Part shown: piece after piece, positions 51,990-62,750 of the stretch | How the letters are laid out: every line of letters starts with the position of its first letter | Numbering within the stretch: position 1 is the stretch's first letter | The notes under the pieces: generated by a model | The model's database searches: none | The model's input: only the letters and a program-made list of their open reading frames with translations | Told to the model about the DNA's origin: nothing | From: Longispora albida DSM 44784 | Lineage (GTDB): Bacteria > Actinomycetota > Actinomycetes > Mycobacteriales > Micromonosporaceae | Length of the DNA stretch: 64,000 bases | Direction of reading: 5' to 3' | Assembly (NCBI RefSeq): GCF_000379825.1 | Contig: NZ_KB903814.1 | Location: 496,001 to 560,000, forward strand | Made by a program: the position numbers and the translations under genes

Positions 51990-53447
51990 ATGTACCTGCG
52001 CCTCCGCCTTCTGGCGGCCATCGGCGCTGCGGTGACGGCAGCGGGCATCGCCCTGGCCGTCTCCAGCCCCGCCAGCGCCGCCAACCTGGTCAGCAATCCC
52101 GGCTTCGAGACCGGCACCCTCTCCGGCTGGTCGTGCAGCAACGGCTCTGTCGTGTCCAGTCCCGTGCACGGCGGCTCGAAGGCCCTGGCCGGTGCCGTGT
52201 CCGGCTCGGACATCGCCAAGTGCACGCAGACCGTCGCCGTGCAGCCCAGCACCGCCTACAGCCTCTCGGCGTGGGTCAAGGGCTCCTATGTGTACCTGGG
52301 GGTGACCGGCGGCGCGTCAACGTGGACCCCGTCGGCCGCTAACTACGCCAAGCTGAGCCTGTCGTTCACGACCACGGCCGGCCAGACCAGCGTCCAGATC
52401 TACCTGCACGGCTGGTACGCGCAGGGCACCTACAACGCCGACGACGTGAGCCTCGACGGCCCCGGTACCCCGCCCACGACCCAGCCGCCCACAACGCAGC
52501 CCCCGACGACGGTCCCCCCGACCACCACCCCGCCGACCACCACTCCCCCGACGACGCAGCCGCCCGGTACCTTCAGGCAGGCCGCCCCGTACCTCTACTT
52601 CGGCTGGGGTGACCCGCCCTCGCCGGCGACCATCATGAACGCGACCGGCGTCAAGTGGTTCACGATGGCCTTCATCCTCTCCACCGGAGGGTGTAACCCT
52701 GGCTGGGACGGGCAGCGCCCGCTGCTCGGCGGCGTCGACCAGACCCGGATCAACGAGATCCGCGCGGCCGGGGGCGACATCGTGCCGTCCTTCGGCGGGT
52801 GGAGCGGCAACAAGCTCGGCCCGAACTGCTCGAGCCCGCAGGCGCTGGCAGCCGCGTACCAGCAGGTGATCGACGCCTACAAGCTCAAGGCGATCGACAT
52901 CGACATCGAGAACACCGACGAGTTCGAGAACTACACCGTGCAGGACCGGATCCTCGGCGCCCTGAAGATCGTGAAGCAGAACAATCCCGGCATCAAGACG
53001 ATCGTCACCTTCGGCACCGCGACCTCCGGCCCGACCTCGCACGGCGTCCGGCTGATCAACCAGGCCGCCGCGCTCCAGGCCAACATCGACGTGTTCACGA
53101 TCATGCCGTTCGACTTCGGTTCCTCGAACATCCAGGCCGACACGATCAACGCGGCCGAGGCCCTGAAGAACCGGCTGAAGACGGCATTCGGCTGGAGCGA
53201 CGCCGTGGCGTACTCCCGGATCGGCATCTCCGGCATGAACGGCCTCAGCGACCAGCAGGAGATGACCAGCATCGCGGCCTGGACGGCCATCAGGGACTGG
53301 GGCAACTCCAAGCACATCGCCCGGCTGGCCTTCTGGTCCGTGAACCGCGACCGGCCCTGCCCTGGCGGCGGAGTCCAGGAGAACTGCTCCGGCATCGCCC
53401 AGGACCCGTGGCAGTTCACCCGGATCACCGCCGGCTTCACCGGGTAA
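51990..53447 (+). CDS. Secreted GH18 chitinase with N-terminal carbohydrate-binding module
   Basis: The 485-aa enzyme has a signal peptide (MYLRLRLLAAIGAAVTAAGI...ASAAN), a CBM-like beta-sandwich (NLVSNPGFETGTLSGW, to about residue 155), a Thr/Pro linker with repeated TTPPTT/TQPPTT, then a GH18 barrel (about 200-485). The catalytic motif is KAIDIDIENTDE (DxDxE, terminal Glu as acid/base), with FGGWSGNKLGPNC and MPFDFGSSN as other barrel strands. It is expected to cleave chitin outside the cell. ATG at 51990 follows GAGGGG; an in-frame GTG at 51978 overlaps the operator. Confidence 0.93.
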   Translation: MYLRLRLLAAIGAAVTAAGIALAVSSPASAANLVSNPGFETGTLSGWSCSNGSVVSSPVHGGSKALAGAVSGSDIAKCTQTVAVQPSTAYSLSAWVKGSYVYLGVTGGASTWTPSAANYAKLSLSFTTTAGQTSVQIYLHGWYAQGTYNADDVSLDGPGTPPTTQPPTTQPPTTVPPTTTPPTTTPPTTQPPGTFRQAAPYLYFGWGDPPSPATIMNATGVKWFTMAFILSTGGCNPGWDGQRPLLGGVDQTRINEIRAAGGDIVPSFGGWSGNKLGPNCSSPQALAAAYQQVIDAYKLKAIDIDIENTDEFENYTVQDRILGALKIVKQNNPGIKTIVTFGTATSGPTSHGVRLINQAAALQANIDVFTIMPFDFGSSNIQADTINAAEALKNRLKTAFGWSDAVAYSRIGISGMNGLSDQQEMTSIAAWTAIRDWGNSKHIARLAFWSVNRDRPCPGGGVQENCSGIAQDPWQFTRITAGFTG

Positions 53448-53537
53448 CCGGCACCGGGCCTGAGGAGTGGTAAGGCAGTGGTAAGCCAGGCGGTGGAAGC
53501 TCTCCGCACGAGATGCTGTCCACATGGGAGGTAATCG

Positions 53538-53858
53538 ATGAAACGCCTGGGACACCTGGCCACTGTGATCGCCCTGACGGCAGGTGGCGTGGTCGCCGCC
53601 GCGGCCCCGGCGGAGGCGGCCTACTACGGCTGTTTCGACGAGCGCGTCTTGACCAGCTACTACAAGGTCACCTGCGATCTGTCCTGGCCGACCTCGATCC
53701 AGGCCCGCGTCTACTGCTCGCACGTCGTCACCGGGGCGACGACGATGAGCTCCGGGCCAGAGGTCGGACCAGGCTGGGGTCAGCGAAAGTACTACACCGC
53801 GTACGCGTACTGCCCGTCCGGCTACGAGGCCGACTACGGCGGCTGGACCGTCTACTGA
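53538..53858 (+). CDS. Small secreted protein, unknown function
   Basis: The 106-aa protein has a signal peptide (MKRLGHLATVIALTAGGVVAA...AEA). The mature part, about 78 residues, is Tyr- and Cys-rich (four Cys) with YYGCFDERVLTSYYKVTCDL and a C-terminal GGWTVY. GGAGGT precedes the ATG. The even number of cysteines suggests two disulfides. It is a free-standing secreted protein between the chitinase and a small secreted neighbour. I do not recognise the family. Confidence 0.7.
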   Translation: MKRLGHLATVIALTAGGVVAAAAPAEAAYYGCFDERVLTSYYKVTCDLSWPTSIQARVYCSHVVTGATTMSSGPEVGPGWGQRKYYTAYAYCPSGYEADYGGWTVY

Positions 53859-53864
53859 CAACAA

Positions 53865-53899
53865 GCCCGGGATGTCCCGCACAGCAGGACATCCCGGGC
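53865..53899. terminator. Bidirectional terminator
   Basis: A perfect 13-bp stem (GCCCGGGATGTCC at 53865-53877 with 53887-53899) and a nine-base loop lie between two converging small secreted-protein genes. Confidence 0.85.
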
Positions 53900-53916
53900 C
53901 CGTCCTGCGGCATCCG

Positions 53917-54162
53917 TCAGTCGATCACGCCGCACTTGATCTGGGTGACGCTGGTGTACCGGCTGGTCGTGCCGAAGTCGGCCCGGCTCCGGTCACAGAA
54001 AATGGTGTAGCCGCCGACGATCTGCGTGCGCGCGGAGTCGGCGTAGTAGTAGAGGTTGTACTGGTAACCATTCAGGTGAACGGGCAGCGCGGCAGCCGGA
54101 GCGGCGGTCGCCACGAGCAGGCCGGCGGCCACGGCCACCGCGAGCAGGCCACGTCGGATCAT
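53917..54162 (-). CDS. Small secreted DUF6289-like protein
   Basis: The 81-aa protein has a signal peptide (MIRRGLLAVAVAAGLLVAT...AAALP). The mature ~54 residues contain NGYQYNLYYYADSARTQIVGGYTIFCDRS and end with KCGVID. Two cysteines could form one disulfide. The YYxD(xxx)VG pattern and closing Cys resemble DUF6289 proteins of actinomycetes. The function is unknown. Confidence 0.65.
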   Translation of the reverse strand: MIRRGLLAVAVAAGLLVATAAPAAALPVHLNGYQYNLYYYADSARTQIVGGYTIFCDRSRADFGTTSRYTSVTQIKCGVID

Positions 54163-54380
54163 GCGAGTCTCCCTTGTAGACTGAACGAAGGTTCAGCGTT
54201 CCAAAGAACAGCGATCCAAGTCAATGCCACAGCGGGGCAGTCCCAGGCCGGCCCGGCCGGGCTGTCCGTAGGGCTGCCGCAGCCAGGCCGTTCCGGGGGA
54301 TGCTGGCGCGACAGGGTGCCTCTTATGCTCCGGTGACGCCCTGCCGCAGCCCGCGCGGGGACTTTCCGCTGGACAGGGCC

Positions 54381-55131
54381 ATGACCGACCACCTTGACGA
54401 CGACGATCCCCGTTCCAGGCTGTCCCGCTGGGAGAGCCGGACCGGCTGGCCAGCCACCGCGCTCGCCGTGGTCTTCCTGGCCGCGTACGCGACGCCGATC
54501 CTGTGGCCGGGCCTGCCGGATGGGTGGCACCGGGCCTGCGACGGCGCCGACCTCGCGATCTGGGCACTGCTGGGCGCCGACTACCTGATCCGGCTGGGCC
54601 TGGCACGGCAGCGGCTGCGCTTCGTGCGCCGGCACCTGCTGGACCTGCTCGTCCTCGTACTGCCCGCGCTGCGCTCGCTGCGGATCCTGCGGCTGCTGAT
54701 GGTGGTCAGCCTGGCGCACCGGCGGGTACAGGCTGTCACGCGGCTCCGGATGGGCGTGTACGCCGGGGCCGCGACCGGGCTGCTCGTGGTCGTGGCGAGC
54801 CTGGCGACCCTGGACGCGGAACGGGCGAACCCGGACGCGAACATCACCACGTTCGGTGACGCGCTGTGGTGGTCGTTCACGACGATCACCACTGTCGGCT
54901 ACGGCGACCAGTACCCGACGACGGGGCAGGGCCGGTTCGCCGCGGTGATGCTGATTTTCTGCGGGATCTCCCTGCTGGGCTTCATCACCGCGTCGCTGGC
55001 CTCGTGGTTCGTCCAGCGGTTCAGTTCCGCGGAGCACGCGGCGGAGGAGACGCGCGGTGACCTCGCCGAGCTGCTGGCCGAGGTACGCCAGCTGCGCGCC
55101 GAGGTCACCGCGCTCCGCAGTGCGGCGGAAC

Positions 55132-55142
<11 letters not shown>
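54381..55142 (+). CDS. Voltage-gated-like potassium channel subunit
   Basis: The 253-aa membrane protein has about six helices. The pore loop has the K+ selectivity signature [13 protein letters not shown] near residue 175, followed by an inner helix ([23 protein letters not shown]). An arginine-rich helix ([21 protein letters not shown]) corresponds to an S4-like sensor. A short coiled coil follows ([23 protein letters not shown]) and probably aids tetramerisation. ATG at 54381 was chosen; the frame extends upstream to 54300 without support. Its end overlaps the converging lpd gene by 11 bp. Confidence 0.9.
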
Positions 55143-56523
<1,381 letters not shown>

Positions 56524-56541
56524 CGATCGTAGCCCGATGCC

Positions 56542-56994
56542 TCAGACCGGCAGGCCGGTATGCTCCTTCAGCCGCTTCATGGTGATCTGGGAATTGATCT
56601 TCGTGACGCCCGGCAGCGAGGTCAGCCGCTCGATGCACAGGCTCTCGTACGCCCCGATGTCGGCCACGACCACCCGCAGCAGGTAGTCCGGCACGCCGAA
56701 CAGGCGGTGCGCCTCGACGACGTCCGGGATCTCCTCCAGCGCCGCCTCGAACGACGTGATCGTGTCGCGGTCCTTCGACTGGAGCTCGATCGTCGCCCAG
56801 ACCTCGAAGGAGCGCCCGACGGCCGCCGGGGACACCACAGCCCGGTACCCGGTGATGATCCCGGACTCCTCCATGATCCGGACCCGGCGCAGGCACGGTG
56901 AGGCGCTCAGGCCGACCCGCTGGGCCAGCTCGGCGTTGGTGAGCCGGCCATTGGCCTGGAGCGCTCGCAAGATTCTGCGGTCGATGTTGTCCAT
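56542..56994 (-). CDS. Lrp/AsnC-family transcriptional regulator
   Basis: The 150-aa regulator has an N-terminal HTH (MDNIDRRILRALQANGRLTN, LAQRVGLSASPCLRRVRIMEE) and an RAM ligand-binding domain (GRSFEVWATIELQSKDRDTI, VVEAHRLFGVPDYLLRVVVADIGAYE). ATG at 56994 gives a canonical start. It is divergent from the AceE-like gene, the usual arrangement for autoregulated Lrp proteins and their targets (compare BkdR and bkd operons). The ligand is probably an amino acid or branched 2-oxo acid. Confidence 0.93.
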   Translation of the reverse strand: MDNIDRRILRALQANGRLTNAELAQRVGLSASPCLRRVRIMEESGIITGYRAVVSPAAVGRSFEVWATIELQSKDRDTITSFEAALEEIPDVVEAHRLFGVPDYLLRVVVADIGAYESLCIERLTSLPGVTKINSQITMKRLKEHTGLPV

Positions 56995-57262
56995 GACGCT
57001 ATTTTGTACCAAGACCGGGGCCGAACCTTCGCGAGAACGATCACACCTTGCGCGGGATTGCCGGTAGCCTGTCCGTGGCCCTGGGGTTCGTGGAGCGCAC
57101 CCCGGGGCCAAGCACGGCACAGAGTGACCCACTCGACTCCGGGCCCCGGCCTGCCGGTTGCCACAAGCACCCCAGGCCGCGCCCCGTCCGGTATGTGAGA
57201 CGCCGGCGTGTGAGACGCTGAGCCAGGCCGCGAGCCTGCGGCGCGAGAGAGTGGGGTTCACT

Positions 57263-59557
57263 GTGGAAGCTCAGGTGCTGGACGACGTCGCCCGGCGGGT
57301 GCTGTGGCTGGCCGTGCGGATGGTCGACGCGGCCAACCGGGAGCGCGAGACCGGCGACGGCGTGAAGGTCGGCGGCCACCAGGCCTCCTCGGCCTCCCTG
57401 ACGAGCGTGATGACCGCGCTCTACTTCCACCACCTCACCGCCGCCGACAAGGTCAGCGTGAAGCCGCACGCCTCGCCGGTCTTCCACGCCATCCAGTACC
57501 TGCTGGGCAACCTCGACCGGTCGTACCTGACGACGCTCCGCCAGCGCGGCGGCCTCCAGTCGTACCCGTCGCGGACCAAGGACCCCGACGAGGTCGACTT
57601 CTCCACCGGCTCGGTCGGCCTCGGCGCCGCCGCCCCGCTGTTCGCCGCCGTCACCCGCCGGTACGTCGACGCGCACTTCGGTGAGCGGCCCGGTTCCCGG
57701 TTCGTCGCGCTGATCGGCGACGCGGAACTGGACGAGGGCAACATCTGGGAAGCCATCGTCGACCCGGCCACCACGGGGCTCGGCAATGTCATGTGGGTCG
57801 TCGACTTCAACCGGCAGTCCCTCGACCGGGTCGTCCCCGGTATCCAGATCGACAAGTGGCGCGGCCAGTTCGAGGCGGCCGGCTGGCACGTCGCCGAGGT
57901 CAAGTACGGGCGGAAGCTCCAGGCCGCCTTCGCGCAGCCCGGCGGCGAGGTGCTGCGGACGTGGCTGGACGCCATGCCCAACGAGCAGTACCAGTCGCTG
58001 TTCGCGCTGGCCGGTGACGAGCTGCGCGAGCGGTTCCTGGACGGCGCCCCGGCCGGGGTCGCGGAGTTCATCGCGGGCGTCGAAGACCTCTACGGCCTGG
58101 TCACCGACCTCGGCGGCCACGACATCGCCTCACTGGTCGACGCCTTCGAGGCCGCCGACGCGGAGAAGGACCGGCCGAGCGTCGTCTTCGCGTACACGGT
58201 GAAGGGCTGGGGTCTGCCCCTGGCTGGCAACCCGCGCAACCATTCCGGCCTGCTGACCGGCGACCAGATCACCGCGCTGCGGGGCGAGCTGGGTCTTGGC
58301 GAGCACGACGAGTGGGACCGGTTCGACCCGGCCAGCGCCGCCGGCATCCTGTGCAACACCCGGCGTGAGGTCCTGGCCAGGGCCCCGCGCGAGGCCAGGC
58401 TGACCGGCGTGACCGTGCCGGCCTCGACCGGCCTGCGCTCGGCGAAGCCGATGTCCACCCAGGAGGGCTTCGGCCGCATCCTGGTCGACCTGTCGCGGGA
58501 CCCGGCCGTCGCGCCGTACCTGGTCACCACCGCCCCGGACGTCGCGACCTCCACCAACCTGGCCGGCTTCATCAACCGGACCGGCGTGTTCTCTCCGGAG
58601 CAGCGCCGCGCCTGGTCGGCCGACCCGCTCGTGAAGTGGGCGGAGGGCCCGACCGGCCAGCACATCGAGCTGGGCATCTCCGAGATGAACCTGTTCCTGC
58701 TGCTCGGCCAGCTCGGCCTGTCGTGGGACCTGTCCGGCCAGCCGCTGCTGCCGGTCGGCACGGTCTACGACCCGTTCGTGTGCCGTGGCCTGGACGCCTT
58801 CATCTACTCGGTGTACTCCGGCTCGCGTTTCGTCATCGCCGGCACCCCGTCCGGCGTGACCCTGGCCCCCGAGGGCGGCGCGCACCAGTCGACGATCACC
58901 CCGTCGATCGGCCTCGAACTGCCGAACACGACGCTCATCGAGCCCGCGTACGCCGGGGCGCTCGACTGGCTGCTGTGCGACTCGTTCGCGAAGATCGCGG
59001 CGGCTGAGGACGGGGCGTACTACTTCCGGCTCAGTACCCGGCCGATCGACCAGGCCCCGTTCGCCGCGGCGAAGGAACGGGCCGGCGAGGCCGTGCTGCG
59101 GCGGCAGGTACTGGCCGGGGCGTACCAGCTGTGGTCGGCCGACGTGGCTGGCCCCGCCGTGTACCTGGCCGCGTCCGGCGCGGTCCTCCCCGAGACCCTC
59201 GCCGCCGCGCGGGAACTCGCCGAGGAAGGCATCCAGGCGCACGTCGTCGACGTGACCTCACTCGACCGGCTCTACTCCGCGTGGCAGCGGACCCTGCGGC
59301 AGGGCGTGCGGACGGCGACGACGCCCTCGGTACCAGGAGCGCTCCGGGCCGCCTTCCCGGTCAAGGCACCGATCGTCACCGTCCACGATGGAGCCTCGCA
59401 CGCGATGGCCTGGCTGGGCTCCGCGCTCGGCGTGCCGTGCGTACCGCTCGGCGTCGACGTGTTCGGCCAGTCCGGCAACGTCCAGGACCTGTACGAACTG
59501 CACGACCTGATGCCCGGCTCGATCGTCAACGCAGCCCTGGCAGCGTTGTCGCTGTAA
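57263..59557 (+). CDS. AceE-like pyruvate/2-oxo-acid dehydrogenase E1 (transketolase-like)
   Basis: The ~764-aa thiamine-diphosphate enzyme is of the single-chain E1/transketolase fold. The N-terminal domain binds ThDP (KVGGHQASSASLTSVMTALYFHHL, the variant GDAELDEGNIWEA...VVDFNRQSLD motif). The middle domain has HIELGISEMNLFLLLGQLG and GTPSGVTLAPEGGAHQSTITPSIG, and the C-terminal domain VTVHDGASHAMAWLGSALG. It is shorter than AceE (about 890 aa). The start is uncertain: GTG 57263 is chosen, with GTG 57251 and an upstream extension possible. Its target is pyruvate or a branched 2-oxo acid; Lrp control is inferred from divergence. Confidence 0.83.
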   Translation: MEAQVLDDVARRVLWLAVRMVDAANRERETGDGVKVGGHQASSASLTSVMTALYFHHLTAADKVSVKPHASPVFHAIQYLLGNLDRSYLTTLRQRGGLQSYPSRTKDPDEVDFSTGSVGLGAAAPLFAAVTRRYVDAHFGERPGSRFVALIGDAELDEGNIWEAIVDPATTGLGNVMWVVDFNRQSLDRVVPGIQIDKWRGQFEAAGWHVAEVKYGRKLQAAFAQPGGEVLRTWLDAMPNEQYQSLFALAGDELRERFLDGAPAGVAEFIAGVEDLYGLVTDLGGHDIASLVDAFEAADAEKDRPSVVFAYTVKGWGLPLAGNPRNHSGLLTGDQITALRGELGLGEHDEWDRFDPASAAGILCNTRREVLARAPREARLTGVTVPASTGLRSAKPMSTQEGFGRILVDLSRDPAVAPYLVTTAPDVATSTNLAGFINRTGVFSPEQRRAWSADPLVKWAEGPTGQHIELGISEMNLFLLLGQLGLSWDLSGQPLLPVGTVYDPFVCRGLDAFIYSVYSGSRFVIAGTPSGVTLAPEGGAHQSTITPSIGLELPNTTLIEPAYAGALDWLLCDSFAKIAAAEDGAYYFRLSTRPIDQAPFAAAKERAGEAVLRRQVLAGAYQLWSADVAGPAVYLAASGAVLPETLAAARELAEEGIQAHVVDVTSLDRLYSAWQRTLRQGVRTATTPSVPGALRAAFPVKAPIVTVHDGASHAMAWLGSALGVPCVPLGVDVFGQSGNVQDLYELHDLMPGSIVNAALAALSL

Positions 59558-59581
59558 GCCAGGCCGCCTCGCGGGCCTGGC
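59558..59581 (+). terminator. Hairpin after the AceE-like gene
   Basis: GCCAGGCC and GGCCTGGC (59558-59565 with 59574-59581) form an eight-bp stem directly after the stop codon. It is a modest terminator candidate. Confidence 0.5.
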
Positions 59582-59650
59582 GCGCTCGACGATGCCGGGC
59601 CGGAGCGCTTCGGGGAGGCGCGGCCCGGCGGAAGCTGGCATGCTCTGCCC

Positions 59651-60457
59651 GTGGCCGAATCCACCCCTTATGACGAGGCGCGCAGCCGCTACTCACGGCA
59701 GGCGCTGGCCCGGCTGGTGCTGTCCGACCGGGCCGCAGGCCTGTCCGAGACCGCTGGCAGCCTGGCGGTGACCAGGTACGACGAGTTCTGCGGGCCCGGC
59801 GGGCGGGTGAGCGAGGCGGAGGTCCTGCTCCGGATCGCTGAGCGGCTTCTGGTGGTCACCGTCATCTATGAGCGCGAACGCGGTACGTCCTGGTCGGACA
59901 TCGCCGGGCACCTGGGCCTGACGGCCGACGCCGCCGAGCAGCGCTACTCCCCCGAGGTGGACCGCTGGCACGCGGCCTTCGACACGCCGTACCGGCTCGA
60001 CGAGACCGGGCGCAAGCGTGTCCCGCAGTTGCCCAACGCCGCCTACGACCCGGAACGGGCCTGCCGGCAGCTCGACCTCTGGGCGAACGTCAAGCTGAGC
60101 TTCGAGGACAAGAACGCGGTGAGCGCCGGGCTGGACGGGCCAGCCGACGCCTGCCGGCCCGAGTTCAGCGGCCGGATCTGGCGGCGCCATCTCGAAGCCT
60201 TCTTCAACGCGCTCTTCGAGTATGTCCACGCGGCCCCGGACCTGCCGGCCGTGGAGCGCGGCCTCGCAACGACCGACGAGGACGAGCCTGACAGCTGGTA
60301 CACCTGCACCCTGGCCGGCGTGGCCGAGACGCTTGAGGTCCAGCTGGCGAACGCGGCCGGCGGCCAGGCCGTGTACGTCGTGGTCACCGGTGCCGAATCA
60401 GCCGTGTTGCGCCTGCGGATCGACACTTTGCTGACCGCGTTCGCACATCGGCTGTAG
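59651..60457 (+). CDS. Hypothetical protein with HTH-like N-terminal region
   Basis: The 268-aa protein starts (GTG) MAESTPYDEARSRYSRQALARL. Residues 60-100 (VIYERERGTSWSDIAGHLGLTADAAEQRYSPEVDRW) resemble a sigma-region-4-like or HTH segment. The rest is helical, with a C-terminal SWYTCTLAGVAETLEVQLANAAGG...VLRLRIDTLLTAFAHRL. No enzyme motif is evident. It is not convincingly linked to the neighbours. Codon use is normal. Confidence 0.7.
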   Translation: MAESTPYDEARSRYSRQALARLVLSDRAAGLSETAGSLAVTRYDEFCGPGGRVSEAEVLLRIAERLLVVTVIYERERGTSWSDIAGHLGLTADAAEQRYSPEVDRWHAAFDTPYRLDETGRKRVPQLPNAAYDPERACRQLDLWANVKLSFEDKNAVSAGLDGPADACRPEFSGRIWRRHLEAFFNALFEYVHAAPDLPAVERGLATTDEDEPDSWYTCTLAGVAETLEVQLANAAGGQAVYVVVTGAESAVLRLRIDTLLTAFAHRL

Positions 60458-60564
60458 CTGCTCCGTTCTGGACGCCCGGCCAGTTCCCGATCCCGAGGCG
60501 AGGCCACTGTGGCTGGTCCTGCCGCTGCTACGGTGGCACCCGGCCGGGACACAGGGGGAGAGAC

Positions 60565-61122
60565 ATGGACGTACTCCGTGAGCAGGAGGCGACGCAGCGG
60601 GCAGCGGACGCCGTCGTGGCTGATCTGGGGCTAGCGGAACTGCTGCGCGCGGCCGGGGACCCGGTGCGCGTCGGCAGTTCAGCGCTGGGACTGATGGTGG
60701 CCAGGGACATCGACATCACCGTGGTCTGCCCCCGGCTGGACGAAGGCGTGGCCAGGACCGTCGTGAATATCGGCGCGGACCTCGGCCTGCACCCGCGCGT
60801 ACGGGAGGTCCGCTTCCGCGACGACACCGGAGTGTGGAACACCGACCCGGACTACCCCGACGGCCTGTATCTCGGCCCGGCGTACCGCGCTCCTGGCGGC
60901 GCGGACTGGACACTCGACATCTGGTTCGTCGACGAGCCGCACCGCCAGCCAGACCTGCGGCACGTCCGCGACCTGCCACCCCGGCTCACCGACGAGACCA
61001 GGCGCGCGATCCTGGAGATCAAGCGCGCATGGCCGGGCATGAGTTCCGATGTCTACCTTGCGGTCCTGGACGACGGCGTACGCACAGCCGGACAATTCGA
61101 AGCCTGGCGCCGAACCCGGTAG
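60565..61122 (+). CDS. Nucleotidyltransferase-fold protein
   Basis: The 185-aa protein has an NTase core: VRVGSSALGLMVARDIDITVV carries the GS(x)n-DxD signature with metal-binding Asps, and the third Asp is in DWTLDIWFVDEPH. The C-terminal helical part (LTDETRRAILEIKRAWPGM) fits MNT/lincosamide-type or antibiotic-adenylyltransferase relatives. GGGGGAGAG precedes ATG 60565. It has no antitoxin-like partner next to it, so a toxin role is not supported. The substrate is unknown. Confidence 0.72.
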   Translation: MDVLREQEATQRAADAVVADLGLAELLRAAGDPVRVGSSALGLMVARDIDITVVCPRLDEGVARTVVNIGADLGLHPRVREVRFRDDTGVWNTDPDYPDGLYLGPAYRAPGGADWTLDIWFVDEPHRQPDLRHVRDLPPRLTDETRRAILEIKRAWPGMSSDVYLAVLDDGVRTAGQFEAWRRTR

Positions 61123-61241
61123 AGCGCGCTTGACCAAGCCCAGTCATGCCGTCCAGGGGTATGGGCCCCGCGATCCGTGCGGCATCACGCGGTCCATATC
61201 CGGCCACAGTGGCCAGACGGGCCTGGCCCTAGCCCCGGCGA

Positions 61242-62144
61242 TCAGCTCACCCTCCCCCGCGCCTTCAGGTGCACAGTAGGCATCAGTGGTGCCGGCAGGG
61301 CCGGGCCGTTGTAGCCCTTCACCTCGCCGAAGCGTTCGTCTCCCGACATCCAGCCGTCCCGGGCCTCGACGATCTCCTCGTGTGACCGGGCGACGAAGTT
61401 CCACCACATGACCAGTGGTTCGTCGAAGGGCTCCCCGCCGACCAGGAACAGCCGGGTGTCTTCGGCTGCCACGACGTCCAGTGTGGAGCGGCCGTCGCCG
61501 AGGTACAGGAGCGGGCCGGCTTCGACGCGCTCGCCGGCGACCCCGGCGGCACCGGACAGGGCCACGACCGCGTACTCCCACCCGGGGTCGAGGGGAAGAC
61601 TGGCCCGGCTTCCGGCCGGGGCCACGATCTCCACGCCGGCCAGCGGGCTGAACGTCCGGGCCGGGGACGTGACGCCCGCGAACGTGCCCATGACGACGGT
61701 GGCCTCGACGTCGCCCTCCCGGTACACGGGAAGTTCTGGGTGGTGGTCGAAGCTGGGCTCGGTTTCGCGCGCCGAGTCCGGGAGCGCGACCCAGAGCTGG
61801 ATGCCGTGCATGAGCGGCGGGTGGGCGGCCGGGGACTCCTCCGAGTGCGAGATGCCGCGCCCGGCCGTCATCAGGTTCAGCTGCCCGGGCTGGATGTACT
61901 GAAGGCTGCCCAAGCTGTCGCGGTGCAGCACCTCGCCGGCCGCCAGCCAGGTCACGGTCTGGAGGCCGGTGTGCGGGTGCGGGCCGACCTGCATGCCCGG
62001 CCGGTTCTCGACGTCGTCCGGGCCGAAGGTGTCCATGAAGCACCATGCGCCGACCATCCGGCGCCCCCGCTGGGGCAGCAGCCGCCGCACCATCGTGTAC
62101 CGGCCGAGCGCGACCTCGTGACCTGCGAGTATCTGGGTTTCCAC
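61242..62144 (-). CDS. Pirin family protein (bicupin)
   Basis: The 300-aa cupin has the pirin signature GPHPHTGLQTVTWLAAGEV with the metal-binding His residues, a further DSLGSLQYIQPGQLNLMTAGRGISHSE, and a C-terminal cupin (ARTFSPLAGVEIVAPAGS). Bacterial pirins can act as quercetinases or modulate pyruvate metabolism. Here it is probably a cytoplasmic metal-dependent regulator or dioxygenase, with no pathway link in the sequence. It lies 14 bp downstream of the DUF305 gene on the same strand. Confidence 0.93.
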   Translation of the reverse strand: METQILAGHEVALGRYTMVRRLLPQRGRRMVGAWCFMDTFGPDDVENRPGMQVGPHPHTGLQTVTWLAAGEVLHRDSLGSLQYIQPGQLNLMTAGRGISHSEESPAAHPPLMHGIQLWVALPDSARETEPSFDHHPELPVYREGDVEATVVMGTFAGVTSPARTFSPLAGVEIVAPAGSRASLPLDPGWEYAVVALSGAAGVAGERVEAGPLLYLGDGRSTLDVVAAEDTRLFLVGGEPFDEPLVMWWNFVARSHEEIVEARDGWMSGDERFGEVKGYNGPALPAPLMPTVHLKARGRVS

Positions 62145-62157
62145 GCCCCAACACTAC

Positions 62158-62748
62158 TCAGCGCAGGTAACCCAGCATCTCCTTGATCTGCGCGGAGCGC
62201 GACGTGTCGATCCGCCGGGCCAGCTCCCTCGTCTGGGTGTTCGCCCCGCCGGAGGTCTCCATCCGCGCGAGCTGCACGGCGTCGTCCTGGTGGGCGATGA
62301 GCATGTTCAGCAGCCGCCGTTCGAACTCGCCCTCTGGGGCCTTCCGCAGGATCTCGATCTCCTCGGCGCTCGTCCCGGGCATCCCGCCGTGCGCGGCGTG
62401 TGAGCCCGGGTCCGCCGTCGGCGGCTGGCCCCAGATCCGCAGCCAGCCGGCCATCGTGCCCGCCTCGGCGTCCTGGGTGCTCTCGATCGCCGCCGCCAGC
62501 ACCCGGACGTCGCTGCGGACAGTGCGTTCCTTCGCGAGCCTGGCGATCTCGATGCCCTGCTTGTGGTGCGGGACCATCATTTGCAGGAACATCACGTCGG
62601 TACCGTTGAAGCCCGAGTTCGCCGGGAACGTGGCCGGCCCGTGCTGGGCGTGCACCGGAGACCCCGCCACGGGCGGCGGGCTGCCCGCCGGGGTGGAACA
62701 GGCCCCGGCGAACAGCACGCTCACCACCGCGAGGAGTACCCGCCGCAT
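62158..62748 (-). CDS. DUF305 lipoprotein (probable metal-binding)
   Basis: The 196-aa lipoprotein has a lipobox in MRRVLLAVVSVLFAGACSTP. The mature DUF305 domain has the typical paired motifs: FLQMMVPHHKQGIEIARLAKER near residue 60 and the C-terminal LLNMLIAHQDDAVQLARME, rich in His and Met that may bind copper. ATG at 62748 is two bases after the stop of the LPMO gene, so the two are in one operon. A copper-supply role for the LPMO is inference. Confidence 0.88.
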   Translation of the reverse strand: MRRVLLAVVSVLFAGACSTPAGSPPPVAGSPVHAQHGPATFPANSGFNGTDVMFLQMMVPHHKQGIEIARLAKERTVRSDVRVLAAAIESTQDAEAGTMAGWLRIWGQPPTADPGSHAAHGGMPGTSAEEIEILRKAPEGEFERRLLNMLIAHQDDAVQLARMETSGGANTQTRELARRIDTSRSAQIKEMLGYLR

Positions 62749-62750
62749 CG

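Noticed and set aside
60565-61122. Toxin-antitoxin system (MNT/HEPN)
   Set aside because: The NTase motif is present but no HEPN or other small partner gene overlaps or adjoins it.
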